This document shows positions 26,245 through 37,691 of a stretch of 64,000 nt of DNA, one piece after another. The position numbers and the translations under genes were made by a program. The notes beneath the pieces were generated by a model. The model had not been told where the DNA came from and searched no databases. It worked only from the letters and a program-made list of their open reading frames with translations. This DNA is from JACCWP01 sp963801045 (lineage in GTDB: Bacteria > Actinomycetota > Actinomycetes > Propionibacteriales > Nocardioidaceae): contig CAWDDC010000003.1 of NCBI GenBank assembly GCA_963801045.1, forward strand, positions 620,001 through 684,000, in the 5' to 3' direction. Each line of letters starts with the position of its first letter. Position 1 is the first letter of the stretch.

Positions 26245-27308
26245 GCCCGCACCCTCGGGTCGAGCCAGGCGTACAACAGGCTGGCGGCGAGGTTGGCGAC
26301 GATGACCGCGACGGAGAAGAACAGGAAGCCGCCCTGCAGGACCGGGTAGTCGGGCACGTCGAGCGCCTCGGTGGTGAGCAGACCGAGCCCGGGTATGGAG
26401 AACACCGTCTCGATCGTCGATCGCGCCGCCGACGACGAACCCCATGTTCAGCGAGATCAGCGTGGTCGTCGGCAGCATCGCGTTGCGCACCGCGTGGTGG
26501 CGGCGGACGTGGATGTCGCGCAGGCCCTTGGCCCGGGCGGCGACGAGGTAGTCCTCGCCCATCTCGTCGAGCAGCGAGCTGCGCATGACGAGGGAGTACT
26601 CCGCGATTAGCCCCAGCGCCAGGGCCGAGATGGGCAGCGTCAGGTGCCAGGCCATGTCCAGCACGCCGGCCGTCGACCACATCTCCACGCCCGGGGTGAT
26701 CAACCCCCCGGTGGGGAAGATGCCGGGTAACGGGCCGAAGCCCACGCCCACGGCGGCGATGAGCAGCAGGCCCAGCCACCACTCCGGCATCGAGTAGAGG
26801 ACCAGGCTCGACCAGGTGCTGCCGACGTCGAACTTCCCGCCGCGGTGCCAGGCGCCCACGATGCCGGTGTAGACGCCGATCACCGCGGCCAGGATGGACG
26901 CCGTGCCGACCAGCACCAGGGTCGGCCACAGCCGGTCCGAGCAACAGGTCGCCGACCGGCACCCGGTACTTGAACGAGATCCCGAACTCACCGGTGAACG
27001 GTGTTCTTCAGGTACGTGATGAACTGCTCGCCGAGCGATCCTTCGAGCCCGAGGGTCCGGGTCAGCTCGTCGATCTGGTCCTGGCTCACCAACCGGTTGC
27101 GCGCCAGCGTGCGCACCGGGTCGCCGGGCAGCACCCGGAACAGGAAGAAGTTGATCACCAGCACGAACATCAGCGCGCCGATCGACCCGAGCACCTTGCC
27201 GGCCGCGTAGCCCAGCCAGGACGGACGGCGCGTGCCGCCCTCGTGACCGGGTGTGCCCGGCGCCTCGGCAGCAGCGACCTCGCCGCCGCCACCGACGATT
27301 GTGGTCAT
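26241..27308 (-). pseudogene. Oligopeptide ABC transporter permease (DppB-like), frameshifted
   Basis: This is a DppB-family permease. The N-terminal helix is LGSIGALMFVLVINFFLFRVLPGDP. The family motif continues with VGTASILAAVIGVYTGIVGA and SMPEWWLGLLLI. The EAA loop is DYLVAARAKGLRDIHVRRHH, followed by NAMLPTTTLISLNMGFVVGGA. Indels occur near 27005, 26940 and 26420, with a clean stretch of about 500 bases between the last two. The start overlaps the stop of the binding-protein gene (ATGA). Confidence 0.8.
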
Positions 27309-29206
27309 TCGCGGTAGTCCACGGTCGCCTTGCGGTATCCGGCGACCCCGCCGATCGCGCCGCCGATGCCGAGCAGCACCAGACCACCCGCCATCATCCC
27401 GAGCACGCCCACGGTGTCCAGGGCGGACGCGCTCCCCGACGCGGACGCCTCGCCGGCCACCGCCGCCGCCTCCTCCGCGGACAACGTCCCGTCGCAGTCA
27501 CCGGCATCGTCGGCGGGCCGCATGCTCAGGTAGTTGTGGATCCCGTACTGGAACAGCAGGGCCCGTCCGTCGCCGGCTGCGGCTCGAAGCAGGCGAACCG
27601 GTCGGTGCGGTAGGCCTGCCCGATGTGGTTGTAGCCGGTGACGATGTAGGCGGCGTCGTCGTAGAAGAGCCGCTGCATCTCGTGCACCATCTGACCCGTT
27701 GTCGGGGTCCATCTCCGCGCGTCTGCTCCTTGTACAGCCGGTCGTAGTCCTCGTCGCACCACCAGGTGTCGTTCCAGCTCCCCGAGCTGGTCGCAGGTCA
27801 TGTACGCGAGCATCGAAGTCGGGGTCGGGCTCGACGATCCAGCCCCAGTGGAACACGTCGTAGTCGCCGTCGATGATCAGGCCGGTGATCTTGCCAGCTG
27901 CGACAGAGACGACACGGTGGAGGCGATGCCCAGGTCGGCGAGCCACTCGGCAGAAGAACTCCATCGTCCGCTGGGACGGTCTCGTCGTTGTTGCGCGCGT
28001 ACAGCCGCAGCGGGTCCATGGCCGAGCCGTCCGGCATGGTGCGGAAGCCGTCCGGCCCACCTCGTAGCCCGCCTCGTCGAGCATCCGGCGCCCGTCGGGG
28101 TCGTAGGTGAACGCCTCGTCCTCGGGGGCTCGCAGTGCATCGGGATACGCGCTCGGGATGATGCTCGTCCCGTGACTGCGCCGGCCTGGTAGGCCTTCGT
28201 CGACGAGGACTTCCCGGTCCACGCGCGTAGCTGATCGCCTGCCGGAACGCGGGTCCTGCAGCGCGGGTGGCCGTCGCCGATTCGGTTGCCGTCGACGGGT
28301 CCACCGCGCCGACGTTGATCTCGAGCTCGTCGAAGCCCGGCGAGACCGCCCATCTGCGCCTCGATGTCCTCCTCGCCCTCGAGCGCCTGCGAAGAAGTCG
28401 GCGTCGAGGTCGTCGGCGAAGTCGATCTCACCGTTCTCGAGCGCCTGGACCAGTGGCGTCGGCGTTGCTGGTAGAGCCGGAACTCGACGCCATCGATGTG
28501 CGGTCGCCCTGCCAATAGTCGTCGTTCGCGGCGAAGCGGTACGAACTGACCCGCCGACGTCCCTCGAAGCACGAACGGGCCGCAGCCGACACCGGCCCGC
28601 GGGTCGAGTCGGGCTCGTTGGGGTAGCTCGTGCAGCTCGTCCTCGTCGATCTCCGACCAGATGTGCTCGGGCAGGATCGGCATGCGCGAGCAGCTGCAGC
28701 ACCGGCGTCGGCTTCTTCAGCGTCAGCACGACGGTCAGGTCGTCGGTGGCCTCGACGGTCTTGATCTGCGAGACGTAGCTGACCGAGTTGGCCTTCTCCG
28801 ACCTGGCCGTCGAGGATGCGGTTGAACGTGTAGGCGACGTCGTGCGCCGTCAGCGGCTCGCCGTCGGACGAAGTCGACCCCGTCGCGGAGGTGGTAGGTC
28901 CAGGTCAGCCCGTCGTCGAGAGTGTCCCAGGACTTCGGCGAGCCGCGGCTTCGGGCGAATGTCGTCGGCCGAGTAACCGGTGATCGTGGAGTCGTACATC
29001 AGCCCCCACGCCTCGTAAGCCGCGGCGGTCGATGCCCTTGAACGGGTTGAGGTTGTCGATGTCGCTGCAGCACGCCGACGGGAAGATGACGCTCCTCGGT
29101 CGAATCGTCTCCCGAGCCGCTGTCGGCGGCGGCAGGTGCGGCGGCGGCGCCGACCATGGCCGACCCGAGCGTGAGCGCCCCGGCCGCGACGAGGGCCGCG
29201 ACGCGG
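27305..29206 (-). pseudogene. Peptide-binding protein of ABC transporter (SBP family 5), densely frameshifted
   Basis: After a signal-like stretch (VAALVAAGALTLGSAMVG) the gene shows the SBP family 5 pattern in shifting frames: NLNPFKGI, AYEAWGLMYDSTITGY, LTWTYHLRDGV, TAHDVAYTFNRILDG, MPILPEHIW and YDVFHWGWIVEPDPDFD. Roughly fifteen or more single-base indels are needed to restore one frame. The C-terminus adds a hydrophobic helix (VLGMMAGGLVLLGIGGAIGG) and basic RKATVDYRE, so the protein may be anchored at its C-terminus. No clean start codon is visible; the 5' end given is approximate and lies about 30 bases from the divergent oligopeptidase gene. Confidence 0.75.
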
Positions 29207-29232
29207 CGCCGGCGCGGGGTAGGTTTCCCGCC

Positions 29233-31330
29233 GTGACCCCGCCCCCTGTCGATCCGCCGACCGCCCCCCGCGAACCCCTGATCCGCGAGCTGCACGGGGT
29301 CAGCCGGGTCGACGACTACGCCTGGCTCCGGGACACGGAGTCCGAGGCGACGCGGGCTTACCTGACCGCGGAACGATCGTGGTACGACTCGGCCACGTCT
29401 CATCTGCGCTCCCTCGCCTCGACCCTGACCACGGAGATGTCGTCACGGGTCCCGCCTGCTGACCGATCAGTCAGTTGGCGGCGAATGAAGTCTTCCTACT
29501 ACACCCGGACGCAAGAAGGGGCCGAGTACGAGCAGTTGTGCCGCATCCGTGACAGCCGGGACAGGAGTGACGAGGAATCCGTGCTCCTCGACCCGGCCGA
29601 TCTCGCTGCCGGATCGAGCTACGTCGACCTCGGCCTGCAGCTGATCAGCCCGGACGAGCGGCTGCTGGCGTACTCGGTCGACCGGACCGGCGCCGAGGTG
29701 TTCACGCTGGCCTTCCGCGACCTCGACACGCTCGAGGACCTGCCCGACCAGGTGTCGCGCAGCTACTACGGCGGCGCCTGGAGCGCCGACTCGGGCACGT
29801 TCTTCTACAGCGTCCACGACGAGGCCTACCGGCCGCACCAGGTGTGGCGGCACCGGATGGGCACCTCCGTCGACGACGACGTCCTCGTCCTCCAGGAGGA
29901 CGACGAGCGGTTCACCCTCGACCTGTGGGGCAGCCGCACCGGCGACCTGGTGGTCATCGAGTCGGCCAGCCGCGACACCAGCGAGGTCTGGCTGGTCGAC
30001 GCGCACCGGCCGGAGTCGCCCGCCCGCTGCGTCCGGGAGCGTCGTCGGGGGGTGGAGTACCACGTCGAGCACGTCCGCACGCCGATGTTCGAACGGCTGC
30101 TGGTGGTGACCGACGACGGGGCCACCGAGTTCCGGCTGCTGATGGCACCGATCTCGGCCGGTGAGGTGACGCCCGGCGACTGGTGGGAGCTCATCGCCGA
30201 GGACCCGGCCGAGCGGCTGCACGACGTCGACGCCTTCGCGAACCACCTGGTGCTCTCGCTGCGGCGCGACGGCAGTCCGCTGCTGCGCGTCCTCGCGCTG
30301 GACGGCACGGTGCTGCACGACATCGTCTGCTCGCTGCCGGCCGGCACCGTGCGGCTGGGCCGCAACGAGCGGTACGACGCGACGGCGATCACCATCGTCG
30401 AGGAGTCGTACGCGCAGCCGCCGGTGTGGAGCGACGTCGACCTGGAGACCGGCGCCCGCACCGAACGGCACCGCCAGGCCGTCCCCGGCTACGACCCCGG
30501 CACCGTCGTCACCGAGCGGCTGTGGGTGCCGACGGCCGACGGGGCGCGGGTGCCCGCCACGCTGGTACGGCACCGCGACACCCCGCTCGACGGCACCGCG
30601 CCCGTGCTGCTGTGGGGCTACGGCGCCTACGAGTCCTGCGACGACCCCGAGTTCCAGCCGGCGCTGCCGAGCGTGCTGCGAGCGCGGCGTCGTCTTCGTG
30701 CAGTCCCACCCTCGCGGCGGCGGCGAGTGCGGCCGTCGGTGGTGGCTGGACGGGAGGCTGGACACCAAGCAGCACACCTTCTCCGACCACATCGCGGTGG
30801 CCGACCACCTGGTCGCCGAGGGCCTGGTCGACGGCGACCGGATCGCGAGCCGTGGGCTGTCCGCGGGCGGGCTGCTGCAGGGCGCCGTGTTCAGCCAGCG
30901 CCCCGACCGGTGGCGGGCGGTGGTCGCCGAGGTGCCGTTCGTCGACGTGGTGACCTCGATGCTCGACCCGACGGTGCCGCTGACCGTCAACGAGTGGGAC
31001 GAGTGGGGCGACCCGCGCCGACCGGACGACTTCGCCTGGATGCTCGCCTACTCCCCCTACGACCACCTGCCCGCAGCCGGCGGGCGCCCCGACCTGCTGG
31101 TCACCGGTGCGCTGCACGACCCGCGGGTGATGGTGTCCGAGCCCGCCAAGTGGGTGGCCGCGCTGCGGGCGAGCGACCCGGACTGGTCGCCGCGGTGCGT
31201 GTTCCGCTGCGAGCTCGGCGCCGGCGCGCACACCGGACCCTCGGGCCGCTACGCCGCCCTCGGCTACGAGGCCGAGGTCTACGCCTGGATCCTGGACCGG
31301 CTGGAGGTCGCGAGCACGGAGGGTTCATGA
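29233..31330 (+). CDS. ptrB: Oligopeptidase B (prolyl oligopeptidase family), one frameshift
   Basis: This is a cytoplasmic serine peptidase of family S9A, about 700 residues, that cuts short peptides after basic residues. The N-terminal propeller begins VSRVDDYAWLRDTES. After an indel near 30685 the catalytic domain continues with VVFVQSHPRGGGECGRRWW. The nucleophile is in SRGLSAGGLLQG, the aspartate in GALHDPRVM and the histidine in GAGAHTGPSGR. The GTG at 29233 is the natural start. It is divergent from the peptide importer, which fits a role in degrading imported oligopeptides (inference). Confidence 0.9.
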
Positions 31331-31384
31331 GGGCTACTCATCCTCACGGCGAGCTGCGCGTGCGCGGCAGCGACGCCAACGTCG

Positions 31385-32483
31385 TCACCGAGTGACGGGG
31401 TCGCGGTTGGCTGCCTGAGCGGCCGCCACGTCGGCCATCCCGTCGATGATGTTGCGCAGGTTGAGGACCAGTGCGCCGTGCAGCGGACGCTGCTGGGCGG
31501 AGTCGTCGGCCTCGAAGAAGTCGCGCACCAGCCGGTCGAGCTCGTCGCGTACCGCGATCAGCCGGTCCTCGTCGTCGCCCGCCACCGCACGGCTGGTCTC
31601 CGCCAGCAGGCCGAGCCAGCGGTCCCGGAACTCCTGGTCCCAGCCCGGCGGGAGCCTCCAGCTGGCGCTGCAGGGTGCGCGCCATGCTGCGCGCGTCGGA
31701 GACCGCCTGCCCGAGCCGGTCCACGACATCGGCCCAGGACGCCACCCGCAGCAGCCGAGGGCGCGCGCTGCGGCGCGGGTTCATCCGCCCGCTCTCGGAC
31801 GCCTGGCGGAGCATCGCCGCCGCCCAGTCGACGTCGTCGTCCAGCTGGCGGGTGGCGTCCATCCACACCTCGGCCGTCTCCTGGTCGGCGTGGTCCGAGA
31901 GTCCGGCGGCCATGTCGCCCAGCAGCTCGCCGATGCTCGCCTCGATCAGCGCGATCCGGCGTACCAGCGCGCGGTCGTGCAGCGGCGGGCGCACCAGGAC
32001 CACGACCGCGAGACCCACCACCACCCCGACCGCGGTGTCGGCGAGCCGGTCGAAGAGCATGCCCTGCTCATCGCTGTAGCCCGCGAGCAGCACCAGGACC
32101 GCCGTCCCGGCAGCGGTCGAGCCCTCGGCCCGGACCACGCGGGGCAGCCCGGCGGCGAGGCCGAGGGCGACCACGGCCGCAAGGGACGCGGTGCTGACGC
32201 CCCACACGCTGGCCGCGCCGAACGCCAGCAGCACCCCGAGGAACGTCATCGCCACCTGCTGCGCACCCCGCGAGACGGTCCGGTAGACCGTGGCGTGGAC
32301 GACCAGCAGGGCTGCCCACGGGGCGAGGAACGCCTGCCCCAGCCCCAGCACCTGGTCGGCGATCGTCCAGGCGAGCACCGCGGCCAGGACGGTCTTGGCC
32401 AGCTGCAGGACCTCGACCCACACCACCGGGTCGCGCAGCCACTCCCACGCCCGGGCACGCAACGGCACGGACCCGGTCGTCAT
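31385..32483 (-). CDS. FUSC-family membrane protein, one frameshift
   Basis: The N-terminal half holds about six membrane helices (for example LAKTVLAAVLAWTIADQVLG, FLAPWAALLVVHATVYRT and GVVVGLAVVVLVRPP). The motif VHATVYRTVSRGAQQV is the fusaric-acid/aromatic-acid exporter (FUSC) signature. The C-terminal half is a cytoplasmic helical domain. One extra base near 31660 breaks the frame, and the last 90 residues continue as DQEFRDRWLGLLAE to NRDPVTR. Its ATG overlaps the stop of the aldo/keto reductase gene (ATGA at 32480-32483). Export of an aromatic or lipophilic acid is the family guess. Confidence 0.75.
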
Positions 32484-33518
32484 GTGCTGCTGGATTCCTC
32501 CCAGAGGTTGATGCCGGCCTCCACGGCGTGCTCGTCGATGGCCGCGAGCTCGTCGGCGGTGAAGTCCAGCCGGTCCAGCGCGTCCAGGTTGGCGTCGAGC
32601 TGAGCGACGCTGCTGGCGCCGACGAGGACCGTGGTCACCCGCTCGTCCCGCAGCGCCCACGCCAGCGCCAGCTGGGCCAGCGACTGGCCGCGGGAGGCCG
32701 GCGATGTCGTTGAGCGCGCGCACGTGCGCGAGGTTGTCGTCGCTGAGCATCCCGCGGTCGAGGGACTTGTCCTGGGCCACCCGCGAGTCCTCCGGGACGC
32801 CGTCGAGGTAGCGGTCGGTGAGCAGGCCCTGGGCGAGCGGCGAGAACGCGATGCAGCCGACGCCCTCGTCACCGAGCACGTCGAGCAGCTCGTCCTCGAT
32901 CCAGCGGTTGAACATCGAGTACGACGGCTGGTGGATGAGCAGCGGGGTGCCGAGGTCGCGCAGGATCCGGGCGGCCTCGCGGGTCCGCTCGGCGCTGTAG
33001 GAGCTGATGCCGGCGTAGCGGGCCTTGCCCTGCTGCACGGCTGTGTGCAGCGCGCCCATCGTCTCCTCGAGCGGGGTGTCGGGGTCGAAGCGGTGGCTGT
33101 AGAAGATGTCCACGTGGTCGAGGCGCATCCGGGCCAGTGACTCGTCCAGGCTGGAGAGCAGGTACTTGCGCGAGCCGAGGATGCCGTACGGACCCGGCCA
33201 CATGTCGTAGCCGGCCTTGGTCGACAGCACCACCTCGTGCCGCAGCGGGGCGAAGTCCTCGGCGAAGATCCGGCCGAAGTTCTTCTCGGCGCTGCCGTAC
33301 GGCGGGCCGTAGTTGTTGGCCAGGTCGAAGTGCGTGACCCCGCGGTCGAACGCCCGGCGCAGGATCTCCCGCTGGGTCGCCAGCGGCTTGTCGTCGCCGA
33401 AGTTGTGCCACAGCCCCAGCGAGACGGCGGGCAGCTGCAGGCCGCTGCGCCCGCAGCGGCGGAACGTGGCCCGCTCGTAGCGGTCGGGGGCAGGCGAGTA
33501 CTGGTCGAGGACGTCCAT
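32480..33518 (-). CDS. Aldo/keto reductase (YghZ-like), one frameshift
   Basis: This NADPH-dependent TIM-barrel reductase has the catalytic tetrad regions THFDLANNYGPPYGSAEKNFG (Asp, Tyr), VVLSTKAGYD (Lys) and VDIFYSHRFDPDTP (His). It most resembles the L-glyceraldehyde-3-phosphate reductase/potassium-channel-beta-like branch. One indel near 32700 separates the last 75 residues (SLAQLALAWALRDERVTTVL to NLWEESSST). It is translationally coupled to the FUSC-type gene. Its natural substrate is unknown. Confidence 0.85.
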
Positions 33519-33569
33519 GGCCGACAGTCTCGCCCCGGCTCCGGGGGTCCGGCACGCCGAGAGTGGCGG

Positions 33570-34380
33570 TCAGGGCAGGGCGGCGTCGGTGCCGACCAGG
33601 TCGACCAGGTCGGCGATGGAGTCGACCACGCGGGTCGCGCGGTAGGGGAACCGCTCCACCTCGCCGGGCTTGGTCGAGCCGGACAGCACCAGCACGGTGC
33701 GCAGGCCGGCCTCGAGACCGGAGATGATGTCGGTGTCCATCCGGTCGCCGATCATCACGGTGTGCTCGGAGTGCGCCTCGATCCGGTTCAGCGCGCTGCG
33801 CATCATCAGCGGGTTGGGCTTGCCGATGAAGTAGGGGTCGCGGCCGGTGGCGCGGGTGATGAGGGCGGCGACCGATCCGGTCGCGGGCAGCGAGCCCTCC
33901 CGCGACGGCCCGGTGGCGTCCGGGTTGGTGGCGATGAAGCGGGCGCCCGGCGTCGATCAGCCGGATCGCGGTGGTGATCGCCTCGAACGAGTACGTCCGG
34001 GTCTCCCCCAGCACCACGTAGTCGGGATCACGGGCGGTCAGGACGTAGCCGATCTCGTGCAGCGCCGTGGTCAGCCCCGCCTCGCCGATCGCGTAGGCGC
34101 TGCCGCCGGGCCGCTGGTCGTCGAGGAACTGCGCGGTGGCCAGCGCGGAGGTCCAGATCGCGGCCTCGGGCACGTCCAGCCCGGTGGTCAGCAGCCGGGC
34201 GCGCAGGTCGCGCGGGGTGTAGATGGAGTTGTTCGTGAGCACGAGGAACCGCAGCCCCGAGACGCGCAGCTTCTCGAGGAACTCCGCGGCGCCCGGGATG
34301 GCCCGGTCCTCGTGCGCGAGCACGCCGTCCATGTCGGTGAGCCAGGTCTCGACCAGCTTGGTCTCGGTCACGGCCGCCAT
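33570..34380 (-). CDS. HAD-IIA family phosphatase (NagD-like), one frameshift
   Basis: This is a haloacid-dehalogenase-superfamily phosphatase of about 270 residues. Motif I is WLTDMDGVLAHED, motif II is FLVLTNNSIYTPRDL, and motif III is the lysine of FIGKPNPLMM followed by MIGDRMDTDIISGL. An extra base near 33955 shifts the frame between RLIDAG and FIATNPDATGPS. NagD relatives dephosphorylate nucleotides or sugar phosphates and often serve in metabolite repair; the substrate here is undefined. ATG 34380 or the GTG three codons later could start it. Confidence 0.85.
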
Positions 34381-34426
34381 CCTCTCGCATGGCGCCACCG
34401 GCGCCGGCTCCGCCACAGTGGGCGCC

Positions 34427-35240
34427 GTGACCAGTACTTCTTCGATGCCCCAGTCCGCCGACGAGGTCAGGGACAGCAAGGCCCTCGACGTGGGCATGCG
34501 GGTCGGCCTGGTGGCGTACGGCGCCATGCACCTGCTGTTCGCCTTCATCGCGCTGCAGCTGGCGTGGACCCAGTCCAGCACCAGCTCGTCCGGTGCCCTC
34601 CACGACATGTCCCAGGACACCATCGGCCAGGTGGTGCTCTGGGCGGCGGCGGTGGGGCTGCTGCTGCTCGCGATCTGGCAGGCCGCCGAGGCCGCGGCCG
34701 GCTACCACTACGCCGAGGGTGCCCAGCGACTGCGCCGGCGGGTCGAGTCCGGCGCCCGCACGTTCGTCTACCTGGCGCTGTGCTGGCTGGCGGTCAGCAG
34801 CGCCGCAGGGCTCAGCGGCGGCAGCAGCAGCGAGGACGGGCTGACCGCGCAGCTGATGTCGGTGCCGGCCGGCCAGTGGCTGGTCGCGGCCATCGGCGTC
34901 GGCGTGGTGGCGGTCGGCGCCCGCCAGGCGCAGAAGGGCGTGCAGGACAAGTTCACCCGCGACCTCAAGCCCGCAGCCACCGCCGGGTCGTCCGGCAGCA
35001 CCCTGCTCTGGCTGGGCCGGGTCGGCTACGTCGCCAAGGGCATCGCGCTGGCGGCGGTCGGCGGCCTGTTCGTGTGGGCGGCGTGGACCTACGACCCGCA
35101 GAAGGCGGGCGGGATGGACCAGGCGCTGCGGGTGCTGCTGGACCAGCCGTACGGCAAGTACCTGCTCAGCGTGGTCGGGCCTCGGCCTGGCCGCCTTCGG
35201 CGCCTACTGCTTCGGCTGGGCGCGCCACGCGCGCACCTGA
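34427..35240 (+). CDS. DUF1206 integral membrane protein, frameshift near the end
   Basis: The protein has six membrane segments arranged as three similar pairs, the layout of DUF1206. Each pair opens with a motif like RVGLVAYGAMHLLFAFIALQ, ARTFVYLALCWLAVSSAA and LGRVGYVAKGIALAAVGG. One extra base near 35180 hides the natural end LAAFGAYCFGWARHART, which stops at 35238-35240. GTG 34427 or ATG 34445 may be the start. The function of the family is unknown. Confidence 0.8.
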
Positions 35241-35325
35241 GCCGCTGAAACCATCCCTGGAGTTGCCCGACCCGGGCTCCGGAGGTAGGCAGGAACGCGA
35301 CCCCCAGACACCCAGGAGGACCAAC

Positions 35326-35898
35326 GTGAGTGAGCAGCTGCAGGGCAGGACCGTCGCCTTCGCCGTGGCGGCCGAGGGCATCGAGCAGGTGGAGCTCACC
35401 GAGCCGTGGAAGGCGGTCGAGCAGGCCGGAGGCACCCCCCGGCTGATCTCGACCGACTCGGGCACGGTGCAGGCGTTCAACCACCTCGACAAGGCCGACA
35501 CCTTCGACGTCGACGCGACGTTCAGCGAGGTGAGCCCGGACGACTTCGACGGCCTGGTGCTGCCCGGCGGCGTGGCCAACCCGGACGCGCTGCGCCTGGA
35601 CAAGGGCGCCGTCGACTTCATCCGCGGCTTCTTCACGGCGGGCAAGCCGGTGGCCGCGATCTGCCACGCGCCGTGGACGCTGATCGAGGCCGACGTGGTC
35701 AAGGGCCGCACGGTCACGTCGTGGCCGAGCCTGCAGACCGACCTCCGCAACGCCGGCGCCACCTGGGTCGACGAGGAGGTCGTCGTCGACCAGGGCCTGG
35801 TCACCAGCCGCAATCCGGGTGACTTGCCCGCATTCTGCGACAAGATGGTCGAGGAGATCGCCGAGGGCGTGCACGACGGACAGGCGCGCTCGACCTGA
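35326..35898 (+). CDS. DJ-1/PfpI-family protein
   Basis: This 190-residue protein belongs to the class I glutamine amidotransferase-like DJ-1/PfpI family. The nucleophile elbow cysteine is in VAAICHAPWTLIEA near residue 110. The supporting glutamate lies near the N-terminus in AEGIEQVELTEPWK, and VTSWPSLQTDLRNAGA is typical of the PfpI branch. Members are reported as proteases, glyoxalases or protein deglycases, so the activity here is open. AGGAGG sits 6 bases before the GTG start. Confidence 0.9.
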   Translation: MSEQLQGRTVAFAVAAEGIEQVELTEPWKAVEQAGGTPRLISTDSGTVQAFNHLDKADTFDVDATFSEVSPDDFDGLVLPGGVANPDALRLDKGAVDFIRGFFTAGKPVAAICHAPWTLIEADVVKGRTVTSWPSLQTDLRNAGATWVDEEVVVDQGLVTSRNPGDLPAFCDKMVEEIAEGVHDGQARST

Positions 35899-35930
35899 CA
35901 CCGATGCCACCTCGACCCGGGGAGTGGACA

Positions 35931-37691
35931 GTGCGCCAGCCGACCCGCCACACCGTCGCAACCCTGGCCGCACTGCTGGTCGCCGCCGGGCTCGCGTTGA
36001 CCGCGCCGAGCCCGGCCGCGACCGGCCCCGCCGACCGGGCGCCGGCGCCGCGACTGGTCGAGGGCGAGGCCTGGATCACCGTCGACGGCGTCGACAGCGA
36101 CCGCAACGGCCGCGACGACCGGGTGCACGTGTGGTGGGTGCGACCGGCCGGTGGCACGGCGGCCCCGGTCGTGGTCGAGCCCAGCCCGTACTTCGCCGGC
36201 GGCAACCCGGTGCGCAATCACGACGTCGACGTCCCCCTGTACGTGCCGGGGGCGGGCTTCGACCGGGCGGCGCCGGCGGACGGCTACGACTACCTCTACC
36301 GGCGGCACGGCTACGCGTACGTCTGGGCGGAGTCGCTGGGCAGCGGCGGGTCCACGGGCTGCCCCACCACCGGGGACACCAACGAGACCGACGGTGTCCG
36401 TGCGGTCGTCGACTGGCTCACCGGACGGGCCGACGCCGTCGACGCCGACGGCGAACCGCTGCGGGCACGCTGGTCCGACGGCAACGTCGGCATGATCGGC
36501 GTCTCCTACAACGGCACCCTCGCCAACGCAGCCGCCTCCACCGGCGTGCCCGGGCTGAAGGCGATCGTGCCGATCTCGGCCATCTCGCACTGGTACGGCT
36601 ACTACCGCGACGACGGCGCGGTGATCGCACCCGGCGGCTACCAGGGCGAGGACGCGGACGTGCTCGCCAAGTACGTGCTCACCCGGGCCCGCCCCGACAC
36701 CTGCCAGCCGGTCATCCGCGCACTACGCCGCCACCAGGACCGGGTGACCGGTGACCTGTCGAGATTCTGGGAACGACGCGACTACCGGCCGGACGCCGAC
36801 CAGGTGCGTGCGGCGGTGCTGTTGCAGCACGGCCTCACCGACTGGAACGTCAAGACCAGCCAGTTCGCGACCTGGTACCGCGCGCTGCGCGCCGCAGGGC
36901 GTACCGCACCGGCTGTGGCTGCACCCCGACGCGCACGGTGACTACCCCTCGTACGAGGGCGACCGCGACTGGCGCCGGCTGGTGGTGCGCTGGTTCGACC
37001 ACTGGCTGCGCGGCGAGCCCACCGGGGTGATGGGCGGCCCGCGGGTGACGTGGACCCTGCCCGGCGGGGACCACCGCCGCCTGGACGAGTTCCCCGACCC
37101 GGCCAGCCGCGCGGGTCGCGTTGCGGCCCCGCCCCGGCGGCGACGAGGCCGGTGGGCTCCGGCTCGGTGCGGCCGGCAGCGGCGTGGAGCGGCTGGTCGA
37201 CGACGCGGCGTTCAACGCGAAGACGTTGGCCTCGCGGCCCGCGTCGCGGCACCGGCTGCTCTACCGCACCCCGCGGCTGGACCGACCGGTGGTGCTGTCC
37301 GGCACCGCCGATCGCGCGGCTGCGGGTCGCGTTCAGCGCGCCGGCGGCCAACGTGTCGGTCGCCCTGGTCGACGTCGGCCCGGACGGGCAGGTGCGGCTC
37401 GTCACCGAGGGGTGGACCGACCCACAGAACCGGACCTCGGCCTCCGTGACGACCCCGATCGAGCCCGGCGAGGCCTACGACCTGAACGTCGCCCTCGAGC
37501 CGCAGCAGTACCTCGTCCAGCGCGGACACCGGATCGGGCTGGTGCTGCTGTCCAGCGACCACGACTTCACCCTGCGGCCGCCACCGGGCACCCGGCTGTC
37601 GGTCGGGCTGGCCGGCACCCGGCTGCTGCTCCCGGTCACGGGAGGGCGGGCGGCTCTGGCGGCGGCGCTGGGTCGGGCTCCGGGGCGCTGA
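35931..37691 (+). CDS. Secreted CocE/X-Pro dipeptidyl-peptidase-like hydrolase, frameshifted
   Basis: A Sec signal (TVATLAALLVAAGLALTAPS) is followed by a CocE-type alpha/beta hydrolase. The nucleophile serine is in NVGMIGVSYNGTLANAAA, the aspartate in LLQHGLTDWNVK and the histidine in WLHPDAHGDYPS. A C-terminal jelly-roll domain ends in LAGTRLLLPVTGG. Indels occur near 36898, 37127 and 37305. It probably acts outside the cell on proline-containing peptides or esters. GTG 35931 is preferred because GGGGAG lies 8 bases upstream. Its end overlaps the convergent hypothetical gene by about 55 bases. Confidence 0.85.

Noticed and set aside
29458..29474. TGACCGATCAGTCA pseudo-palindrome resembling the 22553 operator
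   Set aside because: It is imperfect and lies inside the coding region of oligopeptidase B.
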